NCBI RefSeq assembly: GCF_001512295.1
Contig: NZ_LNUP01000002.1
Span: forward strand, 1 to 64,000
Source of the DNA: Pseudomonas sp. EpS/L25
GTDB lineage: Bacteria; Pseudomonadota; Gammaproteobacteria; Pseudomonadales; Pseudomonadaceae
DNA: 64,000 nt
Direction of reading: 5' to 3'
Within the stretch, counting starts at the first letter, position 1, and the number at the start of each line of letters is the position of its first letter. Of the stretch, positions 47,162 through 54,971 are shown in pieces. Position numbers and translations under genes: made by a program. The notes under the pieces were generated by a model, which was not told the origin of the DNA, made no database searches, and worked only from the letters and a program-made list of their open reading frames with translations.

Positions 47162-48261
47162 TATGCAAACCACTGTTTGCCAAAGTTTATGCGGCCAATC
47201 ATCTTGGCCCTAGAGTTCGAGCCAGCACCAGTCAGGCCAATAGCTTCTTCCTGGGAGTGAAGGTCAATTATCATTCCCTTGATTGTAGCGCTTTCTCTTT
47301 TTTTGTTTGCCGGTAAATTTAAGTAAATTCCCACTGCGATGATATCGAAAAGGTTGGTGCTGAATTGACCTGAAAACTTATTCTTTTTATAGAAACGAAA
47401 AGCTTCGCCACCTGGAAATGCGTCATGTATTACCTCGAAAGTTTCTACAATTTTGTTTGCGATCTTGACTTGGCTTCCGAGCTTTCCTGATGACGCTTCG
47501 TACATTATTTTGTCGAGAAATTCGTCTATGCGAGTGCTTTCGGGTTTGAAATGTCCAAAGGCTATGAGCCGCAATAAACATTCTTGAATACCCATTGAGG
47601 CGGCTTCTTTAGCAGAAAGATTTAAGCTTTGAGCGATGTGGTGTTCTTTGGCTAGATCATTAAGTAAATTTGCAAATCCTGCGGAAAAGAGCCTTGCCGA
47701 GCAGTTTCGGATTTCCTGATCTGAGAGGCTTGCACCTGCTCTATTAAGTCTGGTGAATACGTTAAATTTTGCGAGGCCGCTTGACTCCTTCTTGAGCAAA
47801 ATTATCTGAACTCTCGAATATCTAAGAGTCCGCAATAGAGTTTCTGGAAGGGTTTCGCGGCTGATGTCCTTGAGTCCAGTCAGGATTGGCGCGTCTGACA
47901 TAATGCTAGGCACTTCTATATCATTAATACTTTCTTTGGCGCTCGTAGCTTCTCTGTAGCCGAAAATCTCGGCTGCAAAAAATTTTATGATGGTACTAAA
48001 GCGTTGTAGCCCATCTATTACTTCGAAACTTCCATCGTCTCTTTCAGAAAAGAAAATCGGTGGTGTAGGAATGTTTAGAAGCAAGGATTCTATATATCTT
48101 GTCTGCTGTTCAATTGTCCATCTGAATGCTCGCTGGTAATCGGGGTCAATTTTTATGTCTTCGTTTTTGTATTGATTAATCAGTTCGCTCCACGTAGACG
48201 TATAGCTGTCAACAATTACCTCGTGGCGTTGATTTTCGACTTGTTTAGTGATGGTGCTCAT
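47161..48261 (-). CDS. DUF262-domain protein (ParB/GmrS-like N-terminal domain)
   Basis: A 366-residue protein with a DUF262 domain: WSELINQYKNEDIKIDPDYQ, RAFRWTIEQQTRYIESLLLN, FEVIDGLQRFSTI and FTRLNRAGASLSDQEIRNCS. The DGLQR site replaces the DGQQR common in GmrSD/BrxU, SspE and related defence proteins, where DUF262 acts as a nucleotide-dependent sensor. No DUF1524/HNH nuclease follows in the protein, so an effector would have to be the HEPN partner. Start 48261 (second of two adjacent ATGs) is five bases after AAAGGA. First gene of the three-gene AT-rich operon. Confidence 0.82.
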   Translation of the reverse strand: MSTITKQVENQRHEVIVDSYTSTWSELINQYKNEDIKIDPDYQRAFRWTIEQQTRYIESLLLNIPTPPIFFSERDDGSFEVIDGLQRFSTIIKFFAAEIFGYREATSAKESINDIEVPSIMSDAPILTGLKDISRETLPETLLRTLRYSRVQIILLKKESSGLAKFNVFTRLNRAGASLSDQEIRNCSARLFSAGFANLLNDLAKEHHIAQSLNLSAKEAASMGIQECLLRLIAFGHFKPESTRIDEFLDKIMYEASSGKLGSQVKIANKIVETFEVIHDAFPGGEAFRFYKKNKFSGQFSTNLFDIIAVGIYLNLPANKKRESATIKGMIIDLHSQEEAIGLTGAGSNSRAKMIGRINFGKQWFA

Positions 48262-48264
48262 CAT

Positions 48265-48606
48265 AATCCTTTCGTAATGGCCGCTGCGGCGGCTACGCAG
48301 CGTGATCTAGCGAAGAGGCTCAGGCTTTCTAGCAGCCAGGCCGACCAGGCAAGTATGGGGAGTGCTGCAGGGTTTTGCAGGTAAATTTGGTGCATGTGAA
48401 CGTCACTCCCTGCCAATACACATGCGGCTCAGAGTGCGCTGCAGGGGTGCAGAAAAAGCGACACATTTAGCCCGCAGGTGTGGCGGGGGGACAACGGCGC
48501 GCGCCGGGGTAAGAGGCCCCCGGCGGCCGGAGACGGACGGTTGGGAACGAATCATCGCAAGTGCTATCAGATCGCCATCTCGGAACCACTTGCAGGGATA
48601 GCAGCT
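48265..48606. other. Gene-free region between the DUF262 operon and paralogue B
   Basis: About 340 bases with promoters for two divergent genes. A short rightward frame at 48280-48384 (TQRDLAKRLRLSSSQADQ) looks helix-turn-helix-like but is only 34 residues long and is probably a gene remnant. Composition returns to GC-rich from about 48280. Confidence 0.4.
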
Positions 48607-49098
48607 ATGGATCGTGTCGTCGCCCAGATCTCTCAGACGCTCGACTGGGAATACCTCATCGCTCTGGAAAGCGGCCTGGCCGCTCGCGGCCTTATCAATG
48701 GAAAGGTCCAGGCTGAGTTGGACCGTCATGCCCACACCCTGGCCCGGCGATACCTGCTGAAAAAGGCCAGGCTGGGCAATGGTCCCTTCTCTGCGGTAGA
48801 GGAAGAAATCCTCGAGGTCCTGGTCACAGCCGTTGCGGCCCTGCGGCGCTCTCGGCAGTTGCCGCACAACATCATCAAGAGCCTGCGCTCGGGTGGGTTG
48901 ATCGCCGCTGTGCAGCGCAGCGTCTGCCACTCCGGCGTTCTTCAATGCCGCACCGACTTCGAAGCGGACGGCATTGCGAGAGGCACCTTTGAGGCAATCG
49001 TGAATCGTCACCCAGGCGCGTTCGATGCCGAGACGATCAACCTGGCCAGCCTGCAATCGGCTATGCCTGTGCACGAGCCCCTGCAAGCGGTCAGCTGA
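48607..49098 (+). CDS. Unknown soluble protein, paralogue B
   Basis: A 163-residue protein, full-length relative of the protein at 43650-44138 (shared WEYLIALE-type start, RRYLLKKARLGNGPFS, RQLPHNIIKSLRSGGL, CRTDFEADGIARGTFE). Function unknown; mostly helical, no export signal. AGGGA lies nine bases before the ATG. It sits between the DUF262 operon and the phage satellite, and with paralogue A it brackets the AT-rich operon. Confidence 0.62.
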   Translation: MDRVVAQISQTLDWEYLIALESGLAARGLINGKVQAELDRHAHTLARRYLLKKARLGNGPFSAVEEEILEVLVTAVAALRRSRQLPHNIIKSLRSGGLIAAVQRSVCHSGVLQCRTDFEADGIARGTFEAIVNRHPGAFDAETINLASLQSAMPVHEPLQAVS

Positions 49099-49119
49099 CT
49101 CGTTCACTCGGATAGCAAA

Positions 49120-49139
49120 AGGCCGCCCGTAGGCGGCCT
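49120..49139 (+). terminator. Hairpin between paralogue B and the Psu-like gene
   Basis: AGGCCGCCCGTAGGCGGCCT is a strong inverted repeat 21 bases after the paralogue B stop and 18 bases from the end of the convergent gene, so it can serve both. AAAA lies on its left and no T run on its right. Confidence 0.6.
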
Positions 49140-49157
49140 GTCGCTGGCCAGGAAAAG

Positions 49158-49922
49158 CTAGGCGCTGTGCTGCACGCCTTTCTCCTCGAGCAGCGCGAGC
49201 AGGTTGGCCCGCTTCCTGGCGAGCATTGTAGGACTCGAGGCTTCCTGGCCTGTGAGTTCGTAGGCTACGGCTGGAAGCACCTGCAGCGCCTGCTCGTGCG
49301 GATCTACGTCAGCTGGCTCCAGTCCGGTCCCAGCCGAGTCCACCAGCGTTGCCAGCGAACGTTCGAAGCGTCCTCGGGCCGCCTGCTCGCAATCGCTGCT
49401 AGCAATCATCCCTTCACCTAGGACCGCGCGGAGGTGGCGTGCCTGCTGACGTCCTGCCAGCTGCAGCCAGGCGCGGCCCTCATCGCTTTCGAACATCGCA
49501 GCAGACGCGGCGGCGAAGCGATGATCCTCGTAGAGGGCTGCGGCCTGGTCTCTGGTGTAGGCGTATCGCTTGCGCGCATCCACCGCATCCAGCTGCGCCA
49601 GTTGGTAGCTCGGCTCCAACTCGCTTGCCAGCTCCTCGTAGCTCTCGGCCAGCTCACGCTTGTCCAGCTCGGCGCGCTTCACCTTCAAGATCTCCGGCCT
49701 TGGGTCGCCATCGGCGGCGCGGAATGCCGCCCGCCATTCGCTGCCGGCCGTCTCCGATTCGTGACGGGCGGCACTGGCCGCAGCGCGGTGCTTTTCCAGG
49801 CGCTTGCCGAGGGCGGTCAGCGTCTCACGCTGGACCAGGTATTCGGTTTTGCGCTGGTCATGATTGGCCAGGGCGGCGGCGACATCTTCGGGGAGGGCGG
49901 TGGTGTGGGTTTCGGTGCTCAT
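49158..49922 (-). CDS. Psu-like (polarity suppression / capsid decoration) protein of a P4-like satellite
   Basis: A 254-residue, mostly helical, charged protein. The N-terminal half is a long coiled-coil-like helix pair (RKTEYLVQRETLTALGKRLE); the C-terminal part ends LQVLPAVAYEL and SPTMLARKRANLLALLEEKG. This layout and the S-x-x-x-x-x-RK-A-LL ending resemble P4 Psu (190 residues), which binds Rho and decorates the small capsid. It is longer than Psu and the match rests on pattern, not alignment. Position downstream of the satellite replication genes supports it. Confidence 0.45.
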   Translation of the reverse strand: MSTETHTTALPEDVAAALANHDQRKTEYLVQRETLTALGKRLEKHRAAASAARHESETAGSEWRAAFRAADGDPRPEILKVKRAELDKRELAESYEELASELEPSYQLAQLDAVDARKRYAYTRDQAAALYEDHRFAAASAAMFESDEGRAWLQLAGRQQARHLRAVLGEGMIASSDCEQAARGRFERSLATLVDSAGTGLEPADVDPHEQALQVLPAVAYELTGQEASSPTMLARKRANLLALLEEKGVQHSA

Positions 49923-50076
49923 AGGGTGTCTCTCGTTTGGGGTTGGGTTGCTCGTGATCGACCGTGCTCGAGCACGGCCGGCCGTCGCGGTTGGTTTGGT
50001 GGATCAAGTGAAGCCAGAGGCGTCAAGCACTTCGTGCCAGAACACCCTTGTTCGTGTCTGAAAACGCAAATCGACC

Positions 50077-50285
50077 GGGAACGTGGGCACGCGGACAAAA
50101 CCGCTCTGGAATGCGGGTTTTCGAGTGGGAATTTGATCCCACCCTTTTTCGAGCGGGAACAGAGGGAGGAGGGAGGCTATTACTTGAACAGAGTTGTGTT
50201 CCCACATTCCCACTCTCGTAATTCAAATGGGAACGCTGCAACCCGCGTCGTTGCTGGCCTGTTCCCACGTTCCCACTGTTCCCGC
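50077..50285. repeat. Iterated TGTTCCCAC repeats, candidate replication origin
   Basis: The motif occurs as TGTTCCCAC at 50197-50205 and 50260-50268, with variants ATTCCCAC (50206-50213), GTTCCCAC (50269-50276) and TGTTCCCGC (50277-50285), and inverted copies GGGAAC at 50077, 50155 and 50229. An inverted pair GTGGGA/TCCCAC lies at 50126-50143. Phage P4 origin and crr use similar short iterons (TGTTCACC) bound by its alpha protein. The region lies directly after the helicase gene and holds no gene between 49923 and 50321. Confidence 0.6.
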
Positions 50286-50321
50286 TGAAAACAGTCAGCA
50301 AGGTGATATCTACTAAGAGAT

Positions 50322-52112
50322 TCATGCTTGACTCTCTCCCTCGGCATCCAGGCGCTCGGGGTCGATGACGTAGAACCGAGCATTGCCTCCGCCTGGCGTG
50401 CGATAGCGTTTCGTGCGCCGGGAGGTGCGGGCCTCTTCATCCACCTTGGCGAGCGCATTAGCTTCCACCAGGGCGCGCAGGATCCGCTCCTTGCCGTAGC
50501 CGGCCGCCGCTTCGAGCAGCGCGGGCGCGTTGAACAGGTAGAGCCGGCGATCGTCGATCAGCTCATAGAAGCCCGCCCGATCGCGCACGGTCGACGCGGC
50601 GTGCTCGGCGTGGATCCAGGAGAAGCGGCTGTCGCCGTGCAGGGCGATGAAATCGCCGATACCGCGCAAGATCTGGCGCTCCTCGGCGTTGCCATCACCC
50701 ATCCTGGCGAGCCATTCGCCGAACAGCTGGCGGCAGGCGTTACCCGCCGCGCCGACCGGCCAGCCCAGTAGGCCGCGTTCCGCCGCCAATTCGCCGGCCA
50801 GGGCGAGCACGGCGAACCGATCTGCCACCCGGCCGGCCTGGGAGCTTTCCGTGCGAAAGGTGGCGCGCACCTGGCGGAAGCGATCGAGCAAGTCTTCAGG
50901 GGTCTTGAGCAGGCTTTCCACGAACGCTGGCCCCAGGTGGCCATAGTCCTGGCCCACGGCATCGGTCAGCAGCCGGTGGAATTCCTGACCGGTGAGGCCA
51001 TGCACGTCGTCAAACGCCCGAAAGGGGCGAGTGCCGGCGTTCACGTCCACCATGCGCAGCTCCGCGCCGGCATGGGCACCGTTGCCGGCAATGGCGGCGT
51101 GCTCGGAGAGCGAGCGCTCGCCGCTGGACAGTGCAAGGACGCGCCAGGTCAGCTTGGCGCGGCCTTCGCGCTCGCGGGTCATGGTGCTCTTGCCCATGCC
51201 GTTGGCGATGGCATAGGCCATCTCCTGGACGCGCTTGGGATCGGCCCGCTTGATCTCGTCCAGGATCAGCACCGTGTCATTGCGCGAGGCGGCCTCGATC
51301 TCCACGCCGCCCTTGGACACGTCCCAGGACGCGGCGAAGGTGCCCGGGTTGCCCCAGACCGATGCCGCGAGCAGCTGCGCCAGCGACTTGCCGCTCGAGG
51401 AGTCGCCGACCAGGTGAATGCCGCCACCGTTGATGCCCAGCTTGGCCAGCAGCGGCCCGGCTAGGGCGCAGCACACGGACAGAATCAGCACCGGATTGCC
51501 CAGGCAGTAAGGCGCGATTTGCGCTTGCCAGTTGGCCAGGGTGCCCTTGTTGGTGAAGAGGTTCACCGCCCGGCCGGAGTCCTGATAGCGCACATTGTCG
51601 CCGCCGATCACTCTCGATGGCAGGACGAAGGCGCCGGATTCGTGCCAGCCGGGCTTGGTGGTGGTGGCGATCACCCGCGCCGGGGCGTGGTAGCTGGCGA
51701 GGTACGGCGCGACGTGGCGGCGCTGGTGGTACTCGATGGCCAGCCCCTGGCGCATGAGCGCCTTAAGCACCTCGTCGGCCTTGCCGGCCAGGGCTTCCAT
51801 GGGCATGACCCACTCAATGCGCTTGCCGCGATAGCGGAAGCTAAGCAGGCGACCAATGCTGCCATCCTCGGTGTTTACCGTCTCGGCGTCGACGTGCAGC
51901 GGCGAGCAGATCCAGTAGTCGAACGGCACCGGCTTGTCCTCTGGACCGGTGTGCTTGACGCCGTGATACCAGGTGCCTTCGCGGAACTGCTTGCCCTCTT
52001 TGAATACAGGACGGTCATAGACGGCAAAGCACGGCCGATCCAGGGTGTCACGGTCCGGCGCCTTGGGTTCGCCGACCAGGCTCAAGCCGCTTTTCGCTTC
52101 GGGCGTACTCAT
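50322..52112 (-). CDS. DUF927-type replicative helicase of the satellite
   Basis: A 596-residue protein with a DUF927 N-terminal region (RGKRIEWVMPMEALAGKADE, TTTKPGWHESGAFVLPSRVI) and an ATPase: Walker A GGIHLVGDSSSGKSLA, Walker B DTVLILDEIKRADPKRVQEM, and GMGKSTMTREREGRAKLTWR. Proteins of this kind replace the helicase half of P4 alpha in many proviruses and satellites. Expected to unwind the element origin, probably at the iterons just downstream. Its ATG overlaps the primase stop (ATGA). Confidence 0.85.
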   Translation of the reverse strand: MSTPEAKSGLSLVGEPKAPDRDTLDRPCFAVYDRPVFKEGKQFREGTWYHGVKHTGPEDKPVPFDYWICSPLHVDAETVNTEDGSIGRLLSFRYRGKRIEWVMPMEALAGKADEVLKALMRQGLAIEYHQRRHVAPYLASYHAPARVIATTTKPGWHESGAFVLPSRVIGGDNVRYQDSGRAVNLFTNKGTLANWQAQIAPYCLGNPVLILSVCCALAGPLLAKLGINGGGIHLVGDSSSGKSLAQLLAASVWGNPGTFAASWDVSKGGVEIEAASRNDTVLILDEIKRADPKRVQEMAYAIANGMGKSTMTREREGRAKLTWRVLALSSGERSLSEHAAIAGNGAHAGAELRMVDVNAGTRPFRAFDDVHGLTGQEFHRLLTDAVGQDYGHLGPAFVESLLKTPEDLLDRFRQVRATFRTESSQAGRVADRFAVLALAGELAAERGLLGWPVGAAGNACRQLFGEWLARMGDGNAEERQILRGIGDFIALHGDSRFSWIHAEHAASTVRDRAGFYELIDDRRLYLFNAPALLEAAAGYGKERILRALVEANALAKVDEEARTSRRTKRYRTPGGGNARFYVIDPERLDAEGESQA

Positions 52113-53116
52113 GCCGGCACCTCCCAGCGTCCGCTCTGCCAGAGATGCAGGTCGTTGAAGTCGGATAGCTCGGCCGGGCCGTCATAGGGCCAGTCAGGGA
52201 AGACCACCAGGGCCTCCGCCGTGGCCGCCGCCCGGTTCGCCGCGGCGCGGCCGGGATTGCCCAGGGTGAGGCGGTCGTCGTCGCCGGCGATCACCAGCTC
52301 GACGCGGCGGCCGAACCGCTCGCGCATGGCCAGGGCCACCGGCTTGAGGTTGCCGGCGTTGAGCGCGCAGACTACTGGCGCGCCGGTGTGATGGTGCAGG
52401 GTGGCGCCGGTGGCCCAGCCTTCGCAGATGTACAGCCGGGCGCCGTTCTGGACCTTGCCCAGCGGGCAATAGCAGCCCTGCACACGACCGCCGGCCAGGA
52501 AGCGCTTGTTGCCCTGGCCATCGATGATTTGCAGGTTGACCAGGCGCCCGCCCAGGACCAGGGGTACGGCCAGCCGGCCATGCGAGATCTGGCGCAGTCC
52601 GAACGGTTCTACCTGCTTGGCCTGCAGGTAGGTATGCAGTCGATCCACCGGCTTGCCGTGCTGCCAGAGCAAGGCCGCCTGGCGCGCCGCAGCGGTCTGC
52701 TTGTCGTGCAGCTGCGCCTCAGCGTCGCGCTGTTGCTGCTCGAGGCGCTGGCGGGTGGCCAGGGCGTCGGCCGAGGGTTGGCCATCCCCCCTGGCGAGCG
52801 CTTCGAATAGGCCCAGGCCTAGGCGTTGATCGATCTCCCGCGCCGCGTCGCCCTGGCGGCAGCCGCGCAGGTAGGCCAGCAGCGACACCAGGTCGCCGCC
52901 GTGGGCGGCGCTGTCGGCGAAGTCGTTCCACTTACCGCTGTCCAGGGAGACGCCAAAAGAGCCGGCCTGGCGGTCGCCGCGTGCGGCATTGGGCGCCACC
53001 CACTCGCGACCCTGGCGACCGCCTTTCGGCAACCACTCAGGGAGGAGGGTGGTGGCGTTGGCCAGCGCGTGCAGCGCAGCCTGGCGGATTAGGTCGGGGA
53101 TGCGACTCTCAGCCAT
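52109..53116 (-). CDS. Toprim-type primase of the satellite
   Basis: A 335-residue primase-like protein. The N-terminal part has DFADSAAHGGDLVSLLAYLR (a CHC2-like remnant without visible zinc cysteines), followed by a Gln/Ala-rich coil, then a Toprim domain: GARLYICEGWATGATLHHHT (catalytic Glu) and VELVIAGDDDRLTLGNPG (DxD). SDFNDLHLWQSGR at the end is typical for phage/satellite primases. ATG at 53116 starts MAESRIPD; overlaps helicase by four bases. Together they do the work of P4 alpha in two chains. Confidence 0.82.
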   Translation of the reverse strand: MAESRIPDLIRQAALHALANATTLLPEWLPKGGRQGREWVAPNAARGDRQAGSFGVSLDSGKWNDFADSAAHGGDLVSLLAYLRGCRQGDAAREIDQRLGLGLFEALARGDGQPSADALATRQRLEQQQRDAEAQLHDKQTAAARQAALLWQHGKPVDRLHTYLQAKQVEPFGLRQISHGRLAVPLVLGGRLVNLQIIDGQGNKRFLAGGRVQGCYCPLGKVQNGARLYICEGWATGATLHHHTGAPVVCALNAGNLKPVALAMRERFGRRVELVIAGDDDRLTLGNPGRAAANRAAATAEALVVFPDWPYDGPAELSDFNDLHLWQSGRWEVPA

Positions 53117-53387
53117 GGGCCACCTCCCCATGCAGGCCGACGGTGCGCGCTGCCTTGTAGAGATCCGTGGCATCGGCCAACAGGATGCGAACCACCTCGG
53201 CGACGTTGAGCAAGTCCTGGCTGGCGGCGTTCTTGGTGTTCATGCAGGTCAGGCTATCGACCAGGCCATAGGCAGCGGTGAGGCGCTGCTCGGCGCAGTC
53301 CACCAGGGCAGCAAAGCCCGGCGTGGTATCCACCAGCAGGACCGAGGCATAGGTCGGGTTGAGGGTCAGCGGAATGAGGTTACTCAT
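53109..53387 (-). CDS. Small satellite protein, unknown
   Basis: A 92-residue protein (starts MSNLIPLTLNPTYASVLLVD; includes NVAEVVRILLADATDLYKAA), predicted mixed then helical. It overlaps the preceding gene and the primase start by eight bases each, typical of compact satellite operons. No known family recognised with certainty; size and position recall small DUF3077-like proteins of Pseudomonas proviruses. Confidence 0.55.
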   Translation of the reverse strand: MSNLIPLTLNPTYASVLLVDTTPGFAALVDCAEQRLTAAYGLVDSLTCMNTKNAASQDLLNVAEVVRILLADATDLYKAARTVGLHGEVAHG

Positions 53388-53637
53388 GGCCGGCCCCCGT
53401 CTGCACCATGGCCAGGAGCAGGCGCAGCAGCGAGAGCGGCACCTGGCGGATGTGGAGCTGGCCAGCCTGCTCGGCGGCGTGAACCTCGGCGCGCAGCTGG
53501 TCAGCGACGCCGGGTTGGTGGTTGAGGGCGTCGACGGCATCGAGCATCGCCTCGAGGGCGGGCCGCGACGGTGACTGGCCGGCCGGATTGGCCAACTCGA
53601 TCAGCAGCTGGTGGAGGGCATTGATGGAATCAGCCAT
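53380..53637 (-). CDS. Small satellite protein, unknown
   Basis: An 85-residue helical protein (SINALHQLLIELANPAGQSP; LHIRQVPLSLLRLLLAMVQT). It overlaps the gene before it and the one after it by eight bases each, implying coupled translation. No family recognised. Confidence 0.52.
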   Translation of the reverse strand: MADSINALHQLLIELANPAGQSPSRPALEAMLDAVDALNHQPGVADQLRAEVHAAEQAGQLHIRQVPLSLLRLLLAMVQTGAGHE

Positions 53638-53896
53638 GGCGCACCTCCAGGACGGCGGTGGCCACCGGGGTGACGACGGTAGGCGTGGCGGAAGAAATGG
53701 AGAGGGTGGTGGCGGTAGCAGCGGCAGCCGGCGCGAGGCTGGCCTCGAGGGCGCGAGCGCGCTGCATGTGGTGGTTGTAGCGGGCGAGACGAGTAGAAAG
53801 GCTGGAGTTTGCGTGCAGGGCAGCCAAGGCCATGGCCTTGTGTGCGGCGACGCCGATGCAACGGGGGGACGGATTGAGGGCGTGCGAACGCTTCAT
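53630..53896 (-). CDS. Small satellite protein nested in the Ash-like frame
   Basis: An 88-residue product from an internal ATG at 53896 with AGGAG eight bases upstream (MKRSHALNPSPRCIGVAAHK start; alanine-rich helices; valine/threonine-rich tail). It uses the same frame as the longer Ash-like gene, so it equals its C-terminal part. P4 encodes nested products in the same kind of place. Function unknown. Confidence 0.5.
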   Translation of the reverse strand: MKRSHALNPSPRCIGVAAHKAMALAALHANSSLSTRLARYNHHMQRARALEASLAPAAAATATTLSISSATPTVVTPVATAVLEVRHG

Positions 53897-54343
53897 GGGT
53901 GGGGCTCCTAGAGTTGGGGAGCTGCCACGAACCGTCGCCAAACGATTTTGGGTGGCAGCCGTGCGCAGGTTGGCGAACCGGGACTCTAGGAACCCGGCAG
54001 ACCTTTCGGTCTCCCGCGCACGACCGCCATAACACGGCATTGCGAGCACAAAAAAAGCGCCTGCAATGGGATGGTGGGCGCCTGTGCGCCTAGAGTTGAT
54101 CGGGTCGCCAAACCCGGTCGCGGATTTTGCCGCGACGTCATGACTATAGGCTGTCCTCGGAAGGCTTGGCAAGGCTTGAGCGTGCTGTACCTGTAACAGG
54201 TCGTGCAGTACGGCGGCGCTGGCCGCACGGGCCGAACGGCTGAAAACGCCCAGGGCTGTGGTAGCCTTGCGGGTGCGAATTGATTGGTTCTGAGCCCTGG
54301 CAGCGTTGGCGCGCTTGCCGGGGCTTTGTCTTTTCTGAGACAT
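53630..54343 (-). CDS. Ash-family / Icd-like protein of the P4 immunity region
   Basis: A 237-residue reading frame starting MSQKRQSPGKRANAARAQNQ with GAGAGGAG six bases before the ATG. The middle part, GFGDPINSRRTGAHHPIAGA then AMPCYGGRARETERSAGFL, is the pattern seen in Ash-family proteins of P4-like elements. In P4, this stretch of DNA also produces the CI immunity RNA, and coding may be secondary. First gene of the leftward replication operon. Whether the full protein is made is uncertain. Confidence 0.55.
   Translation of the reverse strand: MSQKRQSPGKRANAARAQNQSIRTRKATTALGVFSRSARAASAAVLHDLLQVQHAQALPSLPRTAYSHDVAAKSATGFGDPINSRRTGAHHPIAGAFFVLAMPCYGGRARETERSAGFLESRFANLRTAATQNRLATVRGSSPTLGAPPMKRSHALNPSPRCIGVAAHKAMALAALHANSSLSTRLARYNHHMQRARALEASLAPAAAATATTLSISSATPTVVTPVATAVLEVRHG
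53925..54135 (-). ncRNA. Candidate P4 CI-like immunity RNA region
   Basis: On the minus strand the stretch holds several stem-prone segments and repeated short blocks: ACTCTAGG three times (in GATCAACTCTAGGCG, near CCTAGAGTCCCGG and in CCCAACTCTAGGAG) and GGCGAC/TTTGGCGAC twice, close to the Ash-type coding core. In P4 the CI RNA comes from such a region between the early promoter and the replication genes and pairs with its own leader to end transcription. No processing sites can be proved from sequence. Confidence 0.35.
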
Positions 54344-54414
54344 GCAAAACTCCTCTCCGCCGAGCAAGCCCGGCGGCGTATGCGTATGGATTCAGGAAGG
54401 GAAGCGGGGGTGGA

Positions 54415-54687
54415 TCAGCAGTCGGTCAGGATGACCGGGGTGTCGACGCTGGTCTGGTTGAAGATCAGGGCACCGCCTGGCAGGCCGTTGGCGGTGTGCT
54501 GGCCGCCGTTGGCAGTGCCAGATACGTTCAGCTCGATCTTGGCACCCACACGGCTCGGGCCCAGGCGGCGGAAGGTCTGCTCGCCGGGCTTGCGCGCTGC
54601 GTCAAAGAGGGCGCTTTCGATGCTGGCGAGGTCTTCCACGGCGAAGGTGATGGACTGGTTGTCGATGGTCAGGGTGCAGCGGTTCAT
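54415..54687 (-). CDS. Small satellite protein, unknown
   Basis: A 90-residue, probably beta-rich protein (CTLTIDNQSITFAVEDLASI; RRLGPSRVGAKIELNVSGTA). GGAG six bases before the ATG is a good ribosome site. No family recognised. It sits between the Ash-like gene and the AlpA regulators. Confidence 0.55.
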   Translation of the reverse strand: MNRCTLTIDNQSITFAVEDLASIESALFDAARKPGEQTFRRLGPSRVGAKIELNVSGTANGGQHTANGLPGGALIFNQTSVDTPVILTDC

Positions 54688-54719
54688 GGTGGATCTCCGA
54701 GGGTAGGGGACTGCTAGGC

Positions 54720-54971
54720 CTAGGGCGCAGCGCTGATGAGCTTTCGCTCGGCGAGGCGTTCGGCGATCCACTGATCGATTTCCGCTTCCAGCCACGCGAC
54801 GCTGCTCCGGCCGATGGGGACCGGCTCCGGGAAGGTGCCGGCACGAATGTCGGCATAGATCGCAGCCCGGCTTTTGCCGGTCTTGAGTTCCACCTCGCGG
54901 CGCCGCAGCAGGCGATTGCCCAGGTTGATGCGCTCGATGGGGCGGAATGCGCTCTGTGCCGGCTTGCTCAT
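54720..54971 (-). CDS. AlpA-family transcriptional regulator 1
   Basis: An 83-residue DNA-binding protein with the AlpA pattern: RREVELKTGKSRAAIYADIR then FPEPVPIGRSSVAWLEAEID QWI at the end. AlpA proteins act as excisionase-like or early-gene regulators in P4-type elements. The start at 54971 overlaps the stop of the second AlpA gene (ATGA). Confidence 0.8.
   Translation of the reverse strand: MSKPAQSAFRPIERINLGNRLLRRREVELKTGKSRAAIYADIRAGTFPEPVPIGRSSVAWLEAEIDQWIAERLAERKLISAAP

Noticed and set aside
48280-48384. Short helix-turn-helix-like peptide (TQRDLAKRLRLSSSQADQ)
   Set aside because: Only about 34 residues with no supporting ribosome site; more likely a remnant.
50077-50285. CRISPR-like array in the repeat region
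   Set aside because: Repeats are 7-9 bases, present in both orientations and unevenly spaced, with no spacer structure or cas genes; an origin iteron cluster fits better.
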